A stretch of DNA of 50,000 bases from Nitzschia sp. pyKryTriq1 (GCA_956465555.1 OY101120.1:1360001-1410000); one strand, 5' to 3'. Numbered from the stretch's first letter, positions 9,412-19,850 are shown. Numbers and translations are program-made. Notes: generated from the sequence alone by a model not told the origin.

Positions 9412-10514
9412 ATGACATCTCCCTACGGCCGAGGTAAAGTTGTTCTTGGAAAGCTGTAAGTTCGTCCAATCTTATGTTGCTTAGCACCCATTTTGCCACA
9501 CTGTCACGGCAACGATTCTTACCTACGGAGTACGGCTTTCCTGCTCATTACAGAAGCCTCAAAACGCGGCTGGAAGCATACTATTCCCTGATTTCCCCCG
9601 AAACTATTGCCAACCCGGCAGAGTGGAGGTCCAAGTTTGACCAGATCTTTGAAAAGTACGGGGGGTCCTATGACGGCGAGCGGAAGCTAGCGTCGAAATT
9701 GGCAAAGAAATATGGTGCAGCAGTCCGCCTACTCGTAGCGCAACAACCTTCAGCAATTCAGAATGAACAAAACTCGTCGGATTTTCCAGACGGTGAGGAT
9801 CTTGATGAGTCATGGTACGCCCCCCGACCAGCCGAACGAAACTCCGGGGATGTTGGTTTTGTGTCGAATAGATTTGACCCCCATGCGGCTCTATCGATGC
9901 ACGAAACATCCATGATAGAACGGAACCCTTGGCTCAAGGAATGTTCTAAGCTTGATACCGTAGGGCAATTCGCGTTGCATTTACCGAGAGGGGATCCTTT
10001 GAGGATAGATCCCGCAAAATCTCGCAAGCGCCAACTCACGCACCGCATCGAAGGTGGACCGAGCATCAAAGCAGCACGCGATCTCCATCCTTTCGATTCC
10101 GTCTCTCAAACTATCGAGGTAGGACCATTATCTCGTTTGCACCACTTCCGAAGGCATCGGGTGAGAATCGTAGTTAGGTATGTCAATGCGATCCGAGGAA
10201 TATTGACTGGTTTTTTGGTTGCGTTCGACAAGCACATGAACATGATTCTCCGAGACGTGGAAGAAGAATACTCCATGAGACCCTCTGAACCGGAAAGCTC
10301 GAATATGGAAATAGAACTAGGTCGTCGACAGAAATTGGCCGGTAAGATCCCTTCTTCTGAAGGGGATTGGTTTGGGAGGAGACGGCGAATGAAGCATTTA
10401 TTAGTTCGGGGTGACAACGTGGTGTTGATCTCGAAGGCCGATCAGGAAAAGAAGACGACGACGTCTCGGTTTTTCAAGAAAATGTGCAAGATAGATCCTC
10501 AGGTAAACTCATAA
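9412..10514 (+). CDS. LSM11-like Sm-domain protein
   Basis: Two exons: 9412-9455 and 9554-10514 (98-nt intron, GTAAGT donor), giving 334 aa starting MTSPYGRGKVVLGKLSLKTR. The C-terminal half is an Sm fold split as in LSM11. Sm1 spans residues 217-254 (RIVVRYVNAIRGILTGFLVA then FDKHMNMILRDVEEEY). Then comes an insert of about 40 residues, followed by Sm2 at about 297-307 (LLVRGDNVVLI). A long spacer between Sm1 and Sm2, and an N-terminal extension with a short FVSNRFDPHAAL motif, are both features of LSM11, the U7 snRNP subunit for histone mRNA 3' processing. The N-terminal block FEKYGGSYDGERKLASKLAK (residues 47-66) is well formed but unassigned. An intronless start at the TTG-proximal frame (9474) is possible but less convincing. 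The gene converges on the next one with 43 bp between stops. Confidence 0.65.
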
Positions 10515-10557
10515 GAAGTTGATGGCACAATCATCTGAAACCCTACGCCAGTTATTA

Positions 10558-11801
10558 TTAGTTAGCACTTTGCCTCCGAAATCTCCAAATGATCCTGTTG
10601 GGCTGCTTGCCACTATCGTTCGGGTGGAAAGTGCTTTCACAGACATACGTGTCCCCATCCAGAAAGCGTTTGCTTTCAAAGGCACCTCCACCGTATTTCT
10701 TTACACCTCGAAGCCACGAGACGTGGACACGGCCATCGTCTTCCCACCAGCTTTCGGCCTCTACTTTCTCTGAATCGGCTGACATGACTGGAATGATCAA
10801 AGGGGTGTAGTCATCCTGTCCGATTTCCGTACCCGAAGCGACCAGAGTCCGATCCCACGTTCCTCGCACATTCTGCCCTCGGATCAAAAGTGATTTTCCG
10901 CTGTCGAATTGTTTCGTCACTTCAGTGGTCAGAGAAATGATTCCCAATGCAACTGACCTCACCAACATCGGTTGCCCTAGTTGTGTGAGATATCGATCAT
11001 ATTCTTGCTTGAATTCATCGGTCACAAGCACCACCCATTCTCCCGTGAGGTCAACATCTGGTGCCGCCACGGCCCATCTTGTTCCAGCTGGCTTCGAACT
11101 ACTGGATATCCTTTTCTGTTGGACCGTGTCTTTCGTTGGAGGGGCTAGTCGACGTGCCACAGTAGATCCTTCCTCGTTTGTCTTCAAGGGACCACCTTGT
11201 ATACTTACACTTGTGTCATTTGTAGATTTCTCATCTTGCACAACAACCGGCAATTCATCGCATGCTTCCTCCAGCGGCTGAGCAACGATCGCTGTGCCAT
11301 CCTCTAGATCGATCTCATCCACAAGAAGCTCCATAAGGTACCTAATTGGCCTCATGATAAAGAACCTCTGACCAACGCATAGGCTTTCGTCAGAAGAGTA
11401 TCGCACATCAATCTTTGCGTATGGCTACTTACAAGTGGGAAGAAGATCAACTTCCGAAGACTTCGAATGATCCCGACCTTCTTTTCAGCTGGTGGCAAAT
11501 TCGTTGACTGACCGGCAAACAGCGGCGATGCGACCTTCGCTGGTGATGGACATCGTTTATTGTGTAGCTGACTTGCTTGAAGTTGAAGGGACCGGCCATT
11601 GTTGTCGTGTCTCTTCAGCGCGAAGTGCTCACCAGCAATACCGTTGAACCCTCGAGCAAAGTGTCTTCTGGACCATTGCGACGTGATCGTTGATCTACAG
11701 ATATTAAGTCCATGATAGTTCGATGAGAACGATACAACTGGCAGGAAATAAAACCACAACAATGCAAGAATGCATCTTGCACCTCTTTTGATAGACTTCA
11801 T
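10558..11801 (-). CDS. Plastid-targeted lipocalin-like protein of unknown function
   Basis: Two exons: 11801-11433 and 11367-10558, with a phase-0 65-nt intron, giving 392 aa. The N-terminus (MKSIKRGARCILALLWFYFL then PVVSFSSN) is a signal peptide with a Phe at the likely cleavage site, followed by a basic, serine-rich stretch: the two-part diatom plastid presequence. The mature C-terminal domain opens with DLTGEWVVLVTDEFKQEYDR, whose G-x-W resembles the first strand of lipocalin/calycin barrels. It continues with beta-rich segments (GKSLLIRGQNVRGTWDRTLV, GRVHVSWLRG, NRIIWRFRRQ). No catalytic residues are recognised. The family is inferred from the strand pattern only; a stramenopile-specific domain is equally possible. 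The middle part (about 210-260) is low complexity. Confidence 0.6.
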
Positions 11802-12571
11802 CGTCCCGTTGCCTTTTGTTTGACCAGGAATGACTGATTCAGAGATGGAAGTTGATCAGAAACTCGATCTCTTGTTCAGAGTGGATTTATAGGTGATAAA
11901 GTAATAAGGAAGGAAGTACAGTACGAAGATTTTTGTGGGCCCGTCGCGTTCTGGCTACAGTACAGTTGAGTGTGTACGAGTGCTTCGTAGAGTAAATAAT
12001 ACGTACTTCGAAAAAAGCTGCCTGCGTCATCATTCCACTGGGAATCAATAAGTTCGTGGTCGTCTTCGTACGCTACCGGTACTACTACCTGTACCGGTAC
12101 AGTACCGGTACATACCAGGTACGGTACAGTACAAGATGGACTGGTAGAGAGAAAATAACGCGCATGATTGTCTTCGAAAAAACTTTTATGAGACTCTCCT
12201 GGTCGGGGTACCAGTACCAGTACCAGGTACCGGTACTCCATCCATGCCTCGTCGACAGTGCGTACTATCAGAAATAAGAACACCAGAGCGGTTTTGTACT
12301 GCAGAGCAGAAAAGGCAGTACTGTACTTGTACAGTACCTGGTACTGGTACGCACATCATAGTCTTATTCGTCGTCCCCTGATCACGCACCACCAAGGAGC
12401 GCCCAACAAAGCCTGAACCGCACTTTCGCAAACAGAGGAAGCCCAGCAATCAGCAATTTGAAATTGAAAAGATCGTACCGGTACAGTCACTGCTGCTACC
12501 ACTGCTACCACTGCTGCCACTGCTGCCACTGCTAATACTAAGACCACTACCGGTAGTCAAAGTCAACGACC
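11802..12571. repeat. Divergent spacer with dense GTACCGGTAC-type repeats
   Basis: No gene supported. Between about 12060 and 12355 the sequence is packed with self-complementary GTAC words (CTACCGGTACTACTACC, CAGTACCGGTACATACC, ACCAGTACCAGTACCAGG). At about 12488-12537 there is a separate imperfect 9-bp tandem repeat (CACTGCTAC/CACTGCTGC). The spacer must also hold the promoters of the lipocalin-like gene and FNTB. Confidence 0.7.
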
Positions 12572-14032
12572 ATGTCAGCACAGGAGAGCAGGAGAGACCG
12601 GATGCGCGAGCCACTGTATGTGAGTGAATCGACTGTGGCTCAACGCGAAACGGAGGTCGAATGTGAACCGTACTTTGCAAATTTGACAGATCTCCCCCCG
12701 GATCAAATTGATCATTTACGACAAACTGGCCTGTTGCCATCCTCGGGACTTGCAATTCAACTTCTCCGAGACAAACATGTCGAATATCTTTCGCAAGTTT
12801 GGAAGCGTTCCCTGGGTGGTAAGAAAGCTCAATGTTCGGCGTATTGGTGTGTTTGTGGTCGAAGACTGGTGCTTTTAGAAAACCTTACGTCCCGCGTGTT
12901 TTGTTTTGTGCAGCTCCTTTTGTTAGTTTGGATGCTAGTCGACCTTGGATCCTGTACTGGTGTTTGCACGGGTGTGACCTTTTGGAAGAAATGCCTACGG
13001 ACCACGACAGATGTCGGATGGTGTTAACACTCGAGCATTGTTGGACTAGTTTCGCAGTGACGGAACATCCTGTTTCAAGCGAAGAAGACCCACTCTACTA
13101 TTCTTCTGACACCAGTAGTTATGTTGAGGGACAATCTTTAATTGCTGGGGGGTTTGGTGGAGGACCGTCGCAGATACCACATGCTGCCACTTCATATGCA
13201 TCTGTGTTATCGTTATGTATCTTGCTGACATCTGGAGGAGAAGCTAGTAACCGGGCGAGGACGTTGATACAAAAAATTCGAATACCCATGTACCGGTGGA
13301 TGCTTGGATTGCTGCAGGCCGAGACAGGCGCCTATCGCATGCACACAGACGGGGAAGTGGACATTCGAGCTAGTTACACCATCCTTTGTTGCGCCACGTT
13401 GCTCGGCCTTGCATCACCCGCCTTGTGTCAGGATAGTGTCGTACAATACATTCAGCGCTGCCAGACCTTTGAAGGAGGTTTGGGTGGGGAGCCATGGACT
13501 GAAGCACATGGTGGATATGCCTACTGTGGGGTAGCAGCGCTGCAAATCCTTGGGAAACTGCACATGTTGGATGTGCCTGCACTCACGGGATGGTTGGCCC
13601 GAAGACAAATGGAATTTGAAGGTGGATTTTCTGGCCGCTGCAATAAATTGGTCGACGGATGCTATTCGTTTTGGCAGGGAGGTAAGCACTCAAAGTTCGA
13701 AGTCGGTTTACGAACACCGTACTCTGACACGTTGCTTGGCTTATACTTTTTTAAAAGCTGCCATGGCGATCACTAGCACACTACACGAATCAGACGACAG
13801 ATCCATCCTTGTTGATACAGGCATGCTTGAGCGGTATATTCTGCTGTGTGCCCAAGATATCCATGGAGGCTTGAGAGACAAACCGAGCAAAAGCAGAGAC
13901 TTTTATCATTCTTGCTACAATTTGAGTGGACTTTCTATTGGCCAAGGCGACGGGGGTAGAGTGGCGAAAACACATCCGTGCTTCAACATCCGGATAGAGC
14001 GTGCACAGGAGATTCTTGCTATGAAGTGGTAG
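12572..14032 (+). CDS. FNTB: Protein farnesyltransferase subunit beta
   Basis: Three exons: 12572-12818, 12914-13681 and 13758-14032, giving 429 aa (human about 437). This is the catalytic subunit that, with the alpha subunit, transfers farnesyl diphosphate to CaaX cysteines in the cytosol. After the first junction the protein reads APFVSLDASRPWILYW, the family's LDASRPWL block. It then shows the prenyltransferase alpha-alpha barrel repeats: GGFGGGPSQIPHAATSYASV, DIRASYTILCCATLLGL, FEGGLGGEPWTEAHGGYAYC and FEGGFSGRCNKLVDGCYSFW. The zinc ligands are present: Asp and Cys in LVDGCYSFW, and His in DFYHSCYNLSGLS from the last exon. GGLRDKPSKSRDFYH is characteristic of FNTB rather than GGT1 beta. 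Introns are 95 and 76 nt, both phase 1. The gene converges on the kinesin-like gene. Confidence 0.93.
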
Positions 14033-14380
14033 GAAAGCGGTGCAAAATCTGAGAGTCTATCGAAGCTCGAACGCGAAGTCTCAGGGCGTGTTTTCTGTGG
14101 TTTGACTCGTGTTTCCGAGCTCTAAAGTAATTCCTGAGCTTATTCCATGTGTAATACCATTGAAAGCGGCGAAAGTGTGGTAGGGCTAATTTTGCAGTGC
14201 CTTGGCCAAGGCTCTGCTGTCGGTGCCGTTGGGGCTTCTTGGCTGAGATTAGCACGGGTCGATGGTTCATGGCCTAATATTTTAAAAGTAGCAAGCACAA
14301 GGCAAAAGCAGCGAAGAGTGGCAAGTCTAGATTATTAGAGGAGCCGTATCTTCGTCTCTACATTCCCCTATAGGTGCAGC
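14033..14380. other. Convergent 3' spacer
   Basis: These 348 bases lie between two tail-to-tail stop codons. Nothing is seen except 3' UTR-like sequence; no repeats and no RNA gene were recognised. Confidence 0.4.
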
Positions 14381-17300
14381 TTAGACCAACGGGAAGGGTC
14401 TTTGCACTTCTCTCTCTAGAAATTTGATTCGATTCTTCAGACTAGCCACTTCTGCTCTTTTTCCCTCTTCTATCGAGTGCATCCGTGATCGAAGGTTTGA
14501 ATTCTCGTCTTGGCTGTCTTGAAGCGAGGCCTTTGCCGACACTGCGAGGCAACTGACTATTTCCTCGGCTCTAAGAGCGAGATATCGATCCACTGGATGG
14601 TCTGTAATATAAATGTCGGTCGAGAGGTGGCATGGAATACTATCTACGGCGGGACCACCATCCAGGGTTGCCATGGGACCAAAAATTTGAGCCTCCAGAA
14701 AGTCCTGTTCATCACAATTTTTGAGCAAATGAGAAAGCTTTTTACGGCCAACCTCAAGACAACGGCGACAAGCATCCCTTTCTCTCTCTGTGTTTGAGAG
14801 TCTCGTTCTCAGTCTGTCTCCTTCTTCTTTCAGTGAATCAGTGAGCCTGGTGAAGTCCTTTCGTTCATTGACGAACAGCTCAAAGCGCTCTCTAGTGTTA
14901 ACTTGAAGCTCGTCGACAGATTTCCTCATCATCGAAAGCTTTTTCTCCTGCGCAGATCTCTCAGACTCGCTTTCTTCCAAGCTATGCTCGAGGCGACGAA
15001 GATCTCTTCTCGTCGCAGAAAGCTCTTCTCTCGTTCTTTCGAGTTCAATTGAAAGAAATCTATGGGTTGAGTGCTCTTCTTGCGAGATTTCTGATGGCAT
15101 TTCTCGCTCCTGTGTTGTTGTGTTAAGATCGCCTTCGAGTTCCTCGATGCGTCGTTTGAGATTTTGAACGTAAACGTCGGAACCTTTTCTCTCGTTGTCG
15201 CGCGCAGCGTTCAATTCTTCTTCCGCACGGATGGACTCAGAGCGATATCTCTCGATTGTGTCATTCATAGCAGAAAGCCTATCTTCCGAGGTTCGCACTT
15301 GAAGCTCTAGATTGAAGACCTTCGTGTTTGACGCTTCGAGTTTTGCCATATAAGCCTCCACCTCTCTCTGTAAGCGAGAAATCTCGCCATCTCTCATCGA
15401 GGAAGACTCAATTTCCCGCTGTTTCAGCATTTGAACTTCGTGCTCAAGTTGATCTGCTCGATTCTGAGACTCGGCTATTTCTCTAGATTTTCTTTGAGCC
15501 TCATCATAGTACTCGGTTTTGTAGCGCGTCAGAACCGTATCAAGCTCTTTCCTTTCTCTCTCGGACTGCATGAACTTTTCTCTTAGCCTTTCGTTTTCTA
15601 GCCTTGCAGATTCCTCGTTGCCAAGTCGATCTTCCAGCTGGTCTATCTTGACTTCATCCGACTGCCTCTCCCTTGTCAGCTTCCTGACTTCGTCCTCGAG
15701 CTTCTCGATCACTCGGTTCTGCTTCTTCCTTTGTTCCTCCCAATAGCTTTTGTCTGACCCATCTTGGATATTTTTTTCTTCAAGATGTTGACACCTCTCC
15801 TTCAAACGAGCAATTGAAATCTCTCGGGTTGCAGCCACCTCATCTGCAAAGCTCAACCTTTGTTCCAACTCGTCAATTTGAGTTTTCATCGTTCTCTTAT
15901 CGGACTCGACGTCATCGTAAGAGGAAATTCTTTCCTGTAGATCCTTTTGAAGTCTCTCTATTGTGCCCCTGTCTCGAAGTCGCCCTTCTTCAAGAATTGT
16001 TCTTTCCTTGTGACTTTCCTCCACTGACGAAGACAAAGACCTGTTGGAAAATTTCAGCCTCTCCAATTCGAGTGCTTCCTGCCTCCTGGACTTTTCCACC
16101 TCGCGTAGATGCTCCTGTAGTTCCCGGTGATTCTTTTCGTTCTCGTTCAAACGACTGGTAAGAGCACGGATTGTGTTTTCTTTGGCGCTTGCCTCGCAGG
16201 TCAAGGTTGTGCTCTCTTCTTCTACGGTTGCAAGAGTGTGCTGGAGACTGGCGCAAGTTCGATCTATAGCTTCTTTCTCTCGCTTCAATTCGTTGAGCTC
16301 AGCCGTTACTTTGGTTATTTCCGCTTTAAGCTCACTGTTGGCATTCATAACACCATAATGCGAATCTTTTAGGGTGAGGAGCTCTCGCCGTGTTTCCTCA
16401 AACTCGCTTTCAATGTTAGCCATTGCGATTTTCATCTCATTCCCGGCCGATGTTGCCCTGTCTACAGCATTTTCGACTTTCTTTCTCTCAGAAATCGCAT
16501 CATTAAGTTGATTCTCTAACTGTTGCGCTTCTTCTTCGTATCGTTGTAGCCGACGGTCATGTTCTTCTGAAATTTTTTTGATTTCGTCCTTGAGTCCCGC
16601 AACGATGTTGGATAGTACCTCACGCTCATCAGCTAGAACAGTTATCTCATGGTGCTGATGGCTCAGCGCATTCCTGAGTTTGGAGAGGGAGTCTGCACTG
16701 GATCTCCAAAGACCACTTTGCATGTTCTGAAATTGACGAACCGCGCCCTCTAGAACATTGATGTCATCCAGATATTGCTCGCCATCTCTCTGATTTAGCC
16801 CAATGCGGAATGCGTACCCGTTTCGTTCCAATGTCGGTCCTGAGCCATAATGGCTCGCGGGGGACTGCTTTGACGGCGAAACGGACTGAAAAGCCGAGTT
16901 TAGTTGCCATTCAGTATCTTGTCGGATTCCAATTTGCGGTGAATGAGGGCCCCCAGAACGCCCGCCTTCCTGGTCAGAAGGCAGAGCTTCAATACGAGAA
17001 CGGCCCTCGGGGGATGGAAGAGAAGATCTTGATTCGCTTCGACTGATAAAAGAGTCGACGATGCTCGACTCTGGATGTGAGGTTCCATTTTCAAGTGACC
17101 CTTTCAGTTCTCTTAGATCATATTCTATCTGAGATTGCGGGTGAAGCGCTTCACTTTGGTCACTTTGTGACTGCCACTCCAGAGTCATCATTGGTTCTTC
17201 AGACGGTTCCTCCGAAGGATCCCAGCCTTCCTGGAAAATGATTTCTTCCGAAAGGTCACGAGGGACGTCCTTGCCGGCATCTTCTAATTGTACTTCGTCG

Positions 17301-19420
17301 TTGCTGCCACCTTCCAGCAAAACCACATCAAAAGCTTCTTCATACCCTCCCAAGTTCTCACCAATCTCACTTTGTCCGTCCCCGATCACCCAAGCCTGGT
17401 CGTCATCTTTGATGCTCTCTGTAGCGACATTGAATTCGGGTTCCTGTATCGGGTCATGGAAGGATGCCTCATGGCTCACATCTTGTGACTTTCCCGTACT
17501 CTCCGCCGAGACTGCATGCTCTTGTTCCTCAAAGAGTTGCCGCTCGTGTTGCGGGGTAAATTCATGCATTGTTGATGAGATATTTGAAAAGTTAAGCTCA
17601 TCCGAAGTAAATGGTCTTGATTTATCCTCTGGCTCCTCCATGCTCCACAGATCCTCGGGTTGTTCTCCGTCTTGTAGGACGATTATCTGTGGTGTGGACC
17701 GTGAGGTAGAGGGTTCTCGCGCTTCTTCCCTAGCGGGTGCGGGCGACTCCCATGCTGGCACGTCGACATCCAGACCTTGCATGTAATCAATCGGATGGTA
17801 CTCCTCTTCCACAGAACCTTGTGATTCAATGGGAATCTCTGGTTGGGTGCTACGTGGTGGTGACTGTTTGAAGATTTTGGCAAGCCGTTGTCGTGGATCG
17901 GCAATAATTTGTTCCAACAAGCTTTCATCGTTGGCATACTGCTGCAATTGATCGGTCGCGGCTGAGCTGTAGGGGGCACCAATATCCGCAATGTTGGTCG
18001 TTTCTTCTTCCGGTTGGTCCTTGCTGTTGAACGGACTACTTGCTGTCTTGCCTGGTTTGACCAGCAAACTTCTAAGAAAGTTGAGAGTGACCAAGGTGGC
18101 TTCATAGTCTTGCGAGAGTTGTGAGACGGATGCGATCAAGGCAATTTTGGAAGACTCTAGCGAGCGTTGCAAGACCTTGGTGATGGTGGATTCTCGGTAT
18201 GAAATGGCGGGATCAGTTCCGAAAGAAGCATGAATTAGGAGCTGTCGAAGTGCCAATCCTAAACTGACAGTACTGCTACTTTTCGAAGAAGTCTGCGTCG
18301 GATCAGAGGATCGTGCCAATTCGATGCAAGTGATTTCGGAATCCGGGGCCCGTTTCAACTCCTGCGAGATTGCATTGTCCCAGATACTAATTGTGGCCAC
18401 GATTGTATGTTTCTGTTTCTGTTTTTGTATTGTGGGCCACAAATCCGCCAAATCATCCAAGTGCACCTGCGTCAGCCCCTCCAACACAGCGCCTTTCATA
18501 TCGTGGTGACGAATGAAAATCGCTTTGTTTTTTCGATTGAACAGATCGCGAAAAGAATCCTTTTCCTCTCGCAATTCAACCATGGAAATGGTGGCCACAG
18601 CTTTTGGTTCCATGAGTCGTTGACAGTGCGCTACGATTTTCGCAAACAGGCATGATGAATCAAAGTTTTGCTGAGGTTCGATGCAGGCGGGAGCCTGTCC
18701 CATGCTAATCAAGAGGGAGGACTGACGTTCAACGAGTGCATCTTGCACTACGGCTCGACTGAGCGAGTCCATGGTACTGAATTGATCTGGATCGTTGGTT
18801 GAATTTGATCTTTGGTCCTCCCCGTCCTGCTGCAACGGATCAGGCCACATGACATGATGGAATTCATAAAGCCTCGCCCAGTCTTCCGACGAGATGTGAG
18901 CAACTTGCGCCACCAGTCGAGCGGTTTCCATGGTGACTTGGCTGGGGATAACTTTTCCAAAGGCGGAGGGTTTGACAACCACCATGTCGTGCGGCGATTT
19001 CGGCTTCTGGATGACATCGTTGTTGCTCTTGACATGTGGAAAGAGGCACCGCTGTTCTGACTCGTCGCACGGCAAGACGCGAACGACGATGCTGACTTTG
19101 CGACAAGGTCGCAGTGACACGAATTCCAGAAACTCCTCGCGTTGTTCACGTTGCTTCAGCAGAGGAGAAAAGGGCGACAGCAAACCATTCACGAAGGAAC
19201 GAGCCTCGGTCAACTGAGGACTCGCCATCCCACTGAGAGGGGTTTGGCGTCTTTGCTGGGACTGGGATCTGTCGTTCGCCCGGAGATGAGGGCTGGCCTG
19301 TGAAGTGTCCAGCCGTCGCAGCTCTTCGTCTTCCTCAAGCTCGTGGCTTTCCCCAGCCACGTCGTGCAGGTAGTCCTCGTAGGACTTCTTGGGCGCAGTC
19401 TCGGGGGTGGGGACGTGCAT
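14381..19420 (-). CDS. Kinesin-like protein with degenerate, nucleotide-binding-dead motor and long coiled coil
   Basis: Single exon of 1679 aa. Residues about 108-452 follow the kinesin motor fold in order. The first strand is KVSIVVRVLPCDE (108-120). YEFHHVMWPD (185-194) matches the F-x-FD-x-VF-x-P block. VVQDALVERQSSLLISMGQA (224-243) stands where the P-loop GQTGSGKT should be. IFIRHHDMKGAVLEGLTQVH (301-320) matches the 'I+E....V.GLTEV' region. ITCIELARSSD (363-373) replaces switch II DLAGSE. ISYRESTITKVLQRSLESSK (406-425) matches PYRDSKLTRLLQDSLGGN. QDYEATLVTLNFL (437-449) matches NYEETLSTLRYA. Walker A is absent and no switch I NxxSSRSH is seen. An acidic, low-complexity linker (about 460-870) follows, then a heptad-rich coiled coil (about 880-1500). 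It is probably a microtubule- or partner-binding scaffold rather than a motor. Low-complexity content and an intact frame argue against a pseudogene. Confidence 0.7.
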   Translation of the reverse strand: MHVPTPETAPKKSYEDYLHDVAGESHELEEDEELRRLDTSQASPHLRANDRSQSQQRRQTPLSGMASPQLTEARSFVNGLLSPFSPLLKQREQREEFLEFVSLRPCRKVSIVVRVLPCDESEQRCLFPHVKSNNDVIQKPKSPHDMVVVKPSAFGKVIPSQVTMETARLVAQVAHISSEDWARLYEFHHVMWPDPLQQDGEDQRSNSTNDPDQFSTMDSLSRAVVQDALVERQSSLLISMGQAPACIEPQQNFDSSCLFAKIVAHCQRLMEPKAVATISMVELREEKDSFRDLFNRKNKAIFIRHHDMKGAVLEGLTQVHLDDLADLWPTIQKQKQKHTIVATISIWDNAISQELKRAPDSEITCIELARSSDPTQTSSKSSSTVSLGLALRQLLIHASFGTDPAISYRESTITKVLQRSLESSKIALIASVSQLSQDYEATLVTLNFLRSLLVKPGKTASSPFNSKDQPEEETTNIADIGAPYSSAATDQLQQYANDESLLEQIIADPRQRLAKIFKQSPPRSTQPEIPIESQGSVEEEYHPIDYMQGLDVDVPAWESPAPAREEAREPSTSRSTPQIIVLQDGEQPEDLWSMEEPEDKSRPFTSDELNFSNISSTMHEFTPQHERQLFEEQEHAVSAESTGKSQDVSHEASFHDPIQEPEFNVATESIKDDDQAWVIGDGQSEIGENLGGYEEAFDVVLLEGGSNDEVQLEDAGKDVPRDLSEEIIFQEGWDPSEEPSEEPMMTLEWQSQSDQSEALHPQSQIEYDLRELKGSLENGTSHPESSIVDSFISRSESRSSLPSPEGRSRIEALPSDQEGGRSGGPHSPQIGIRQDTEWQLNSAFQSVSPSKQSPASHYGSGPTLERNGYAFRIGLNQRDGEQYLDDINVLEGAVRQFQNMQSGLWRSSADSLSKLRNALSHQHHEITVLADEREVLSNIVAGLKDEIKKISEEHDRRLQRYEEEAQQLENQLNDAISERKKVENAVDRATSAGNEMKIAMANIESEFEETRRELLTLKDSHYGVMNANSELKAEITKVTAELNELKREKEAIDRTCASLQHTLATVEEESTTLTCEASAKENTIRALTSRLNENEKNHRELQEHLREVEKSRRQEALELERLKFSNRSLSSSVEESHKERTILEEGRLRDRGTIERLQKDLQERISSYDDVESDKRTMKTQIDELEQRLSFADEVAATREISIARLKERCQHLEEKNIQDGSDKSYWEEQRKKQNRVIEKLEDEVRKLTRERQSDEVKIDQLEDRLGNEESARLENERLREKFMQSERERKELDTVLTRYKTEYYDEAQRKSREIAESQNRADQLEHEVQMLKQREIESSSMRDGEISRLQREVEAYMAKLEASNTKVFNLELQVRTSEDRLSAMNDTIERYRSESIRAEEELNAARDNERKGSDVYVQNLKRRIEELEGDLNTTTQEREMPSEISQEEHSTHRFLSIELERTREELSATRRDLRRLEHSLEESESERSAQEKKLSMMRKSVDELQVNTRERFELFVNERKDFTRLTDSLKEEGDRLRTRLSNTERERDACRRCLEVGRKKLSHLLKNCDEQDFLEAQIFGPMATLDGGPAVDSIPCHLSTDIYITDHPVDRYLALRAEEIVSCLAVSAKASLQDSQDENSNLRSRMHSIEEGKRAEVASLKNRIKFLEREVQRPFPLV

Positions 19421-19850
19421 CGTGGTGAGTGGTGGATGACGGCCGATGCGATTCCTGCTGACTTGTACAAGTACGTGTAGTAGAGCACCTTCGGGTGCTT
19501 TGTGCCATGGTCGACCATGAAGATGATCGATGATGATGGATGATGATGAGATGATTCTTCGACTGCAAGGATGGCTTGTTTTCTTACTCTCTGCTTGTTC
19601 CCGCGCGTCGTCATTGGGCGTGGATCAGGCTTGAAGGCTACCGGTACGTACCGGTACGTACCGGCACGTACAAGCTGTCCCGGTTACCGGTGGTTATACC
19701 AGAGAGGTATAACAAGACTCGATTCAGGACTCAGAGAAGAAGGACGTCTCGAGTCACGAAGACCATGACGACACGATCAGGTATGCGACACAACCGCAGG
19801 GTACCTCTGTTCTCTGACTTACACGAAGACAAAAAGCACGTGCTTTCACT
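19421..19850. other. Upstream region of the kinesin-like gene
   Basis: No gene seen. It contains ATGATG-rich sequence near 19518-19552 and a GTAC cluster at 19640-19682 (CTACCGGTACGTACCGGTAC). Confidence 0.4.

Noticed and set aside
10496-10510. Splice donor CAG|GTAAAC at the end of the LSM11-like gene
   Set aside because: The stop follows at once and the convergent gene's stop is 43 bp away, leaving no room for another exon.
18748-19149. 133-aa minus-strand frame within the kinesin-like gene
   Set aside because: A shadow frame of the long uninterrupted 1679-codon gene on the same strand.
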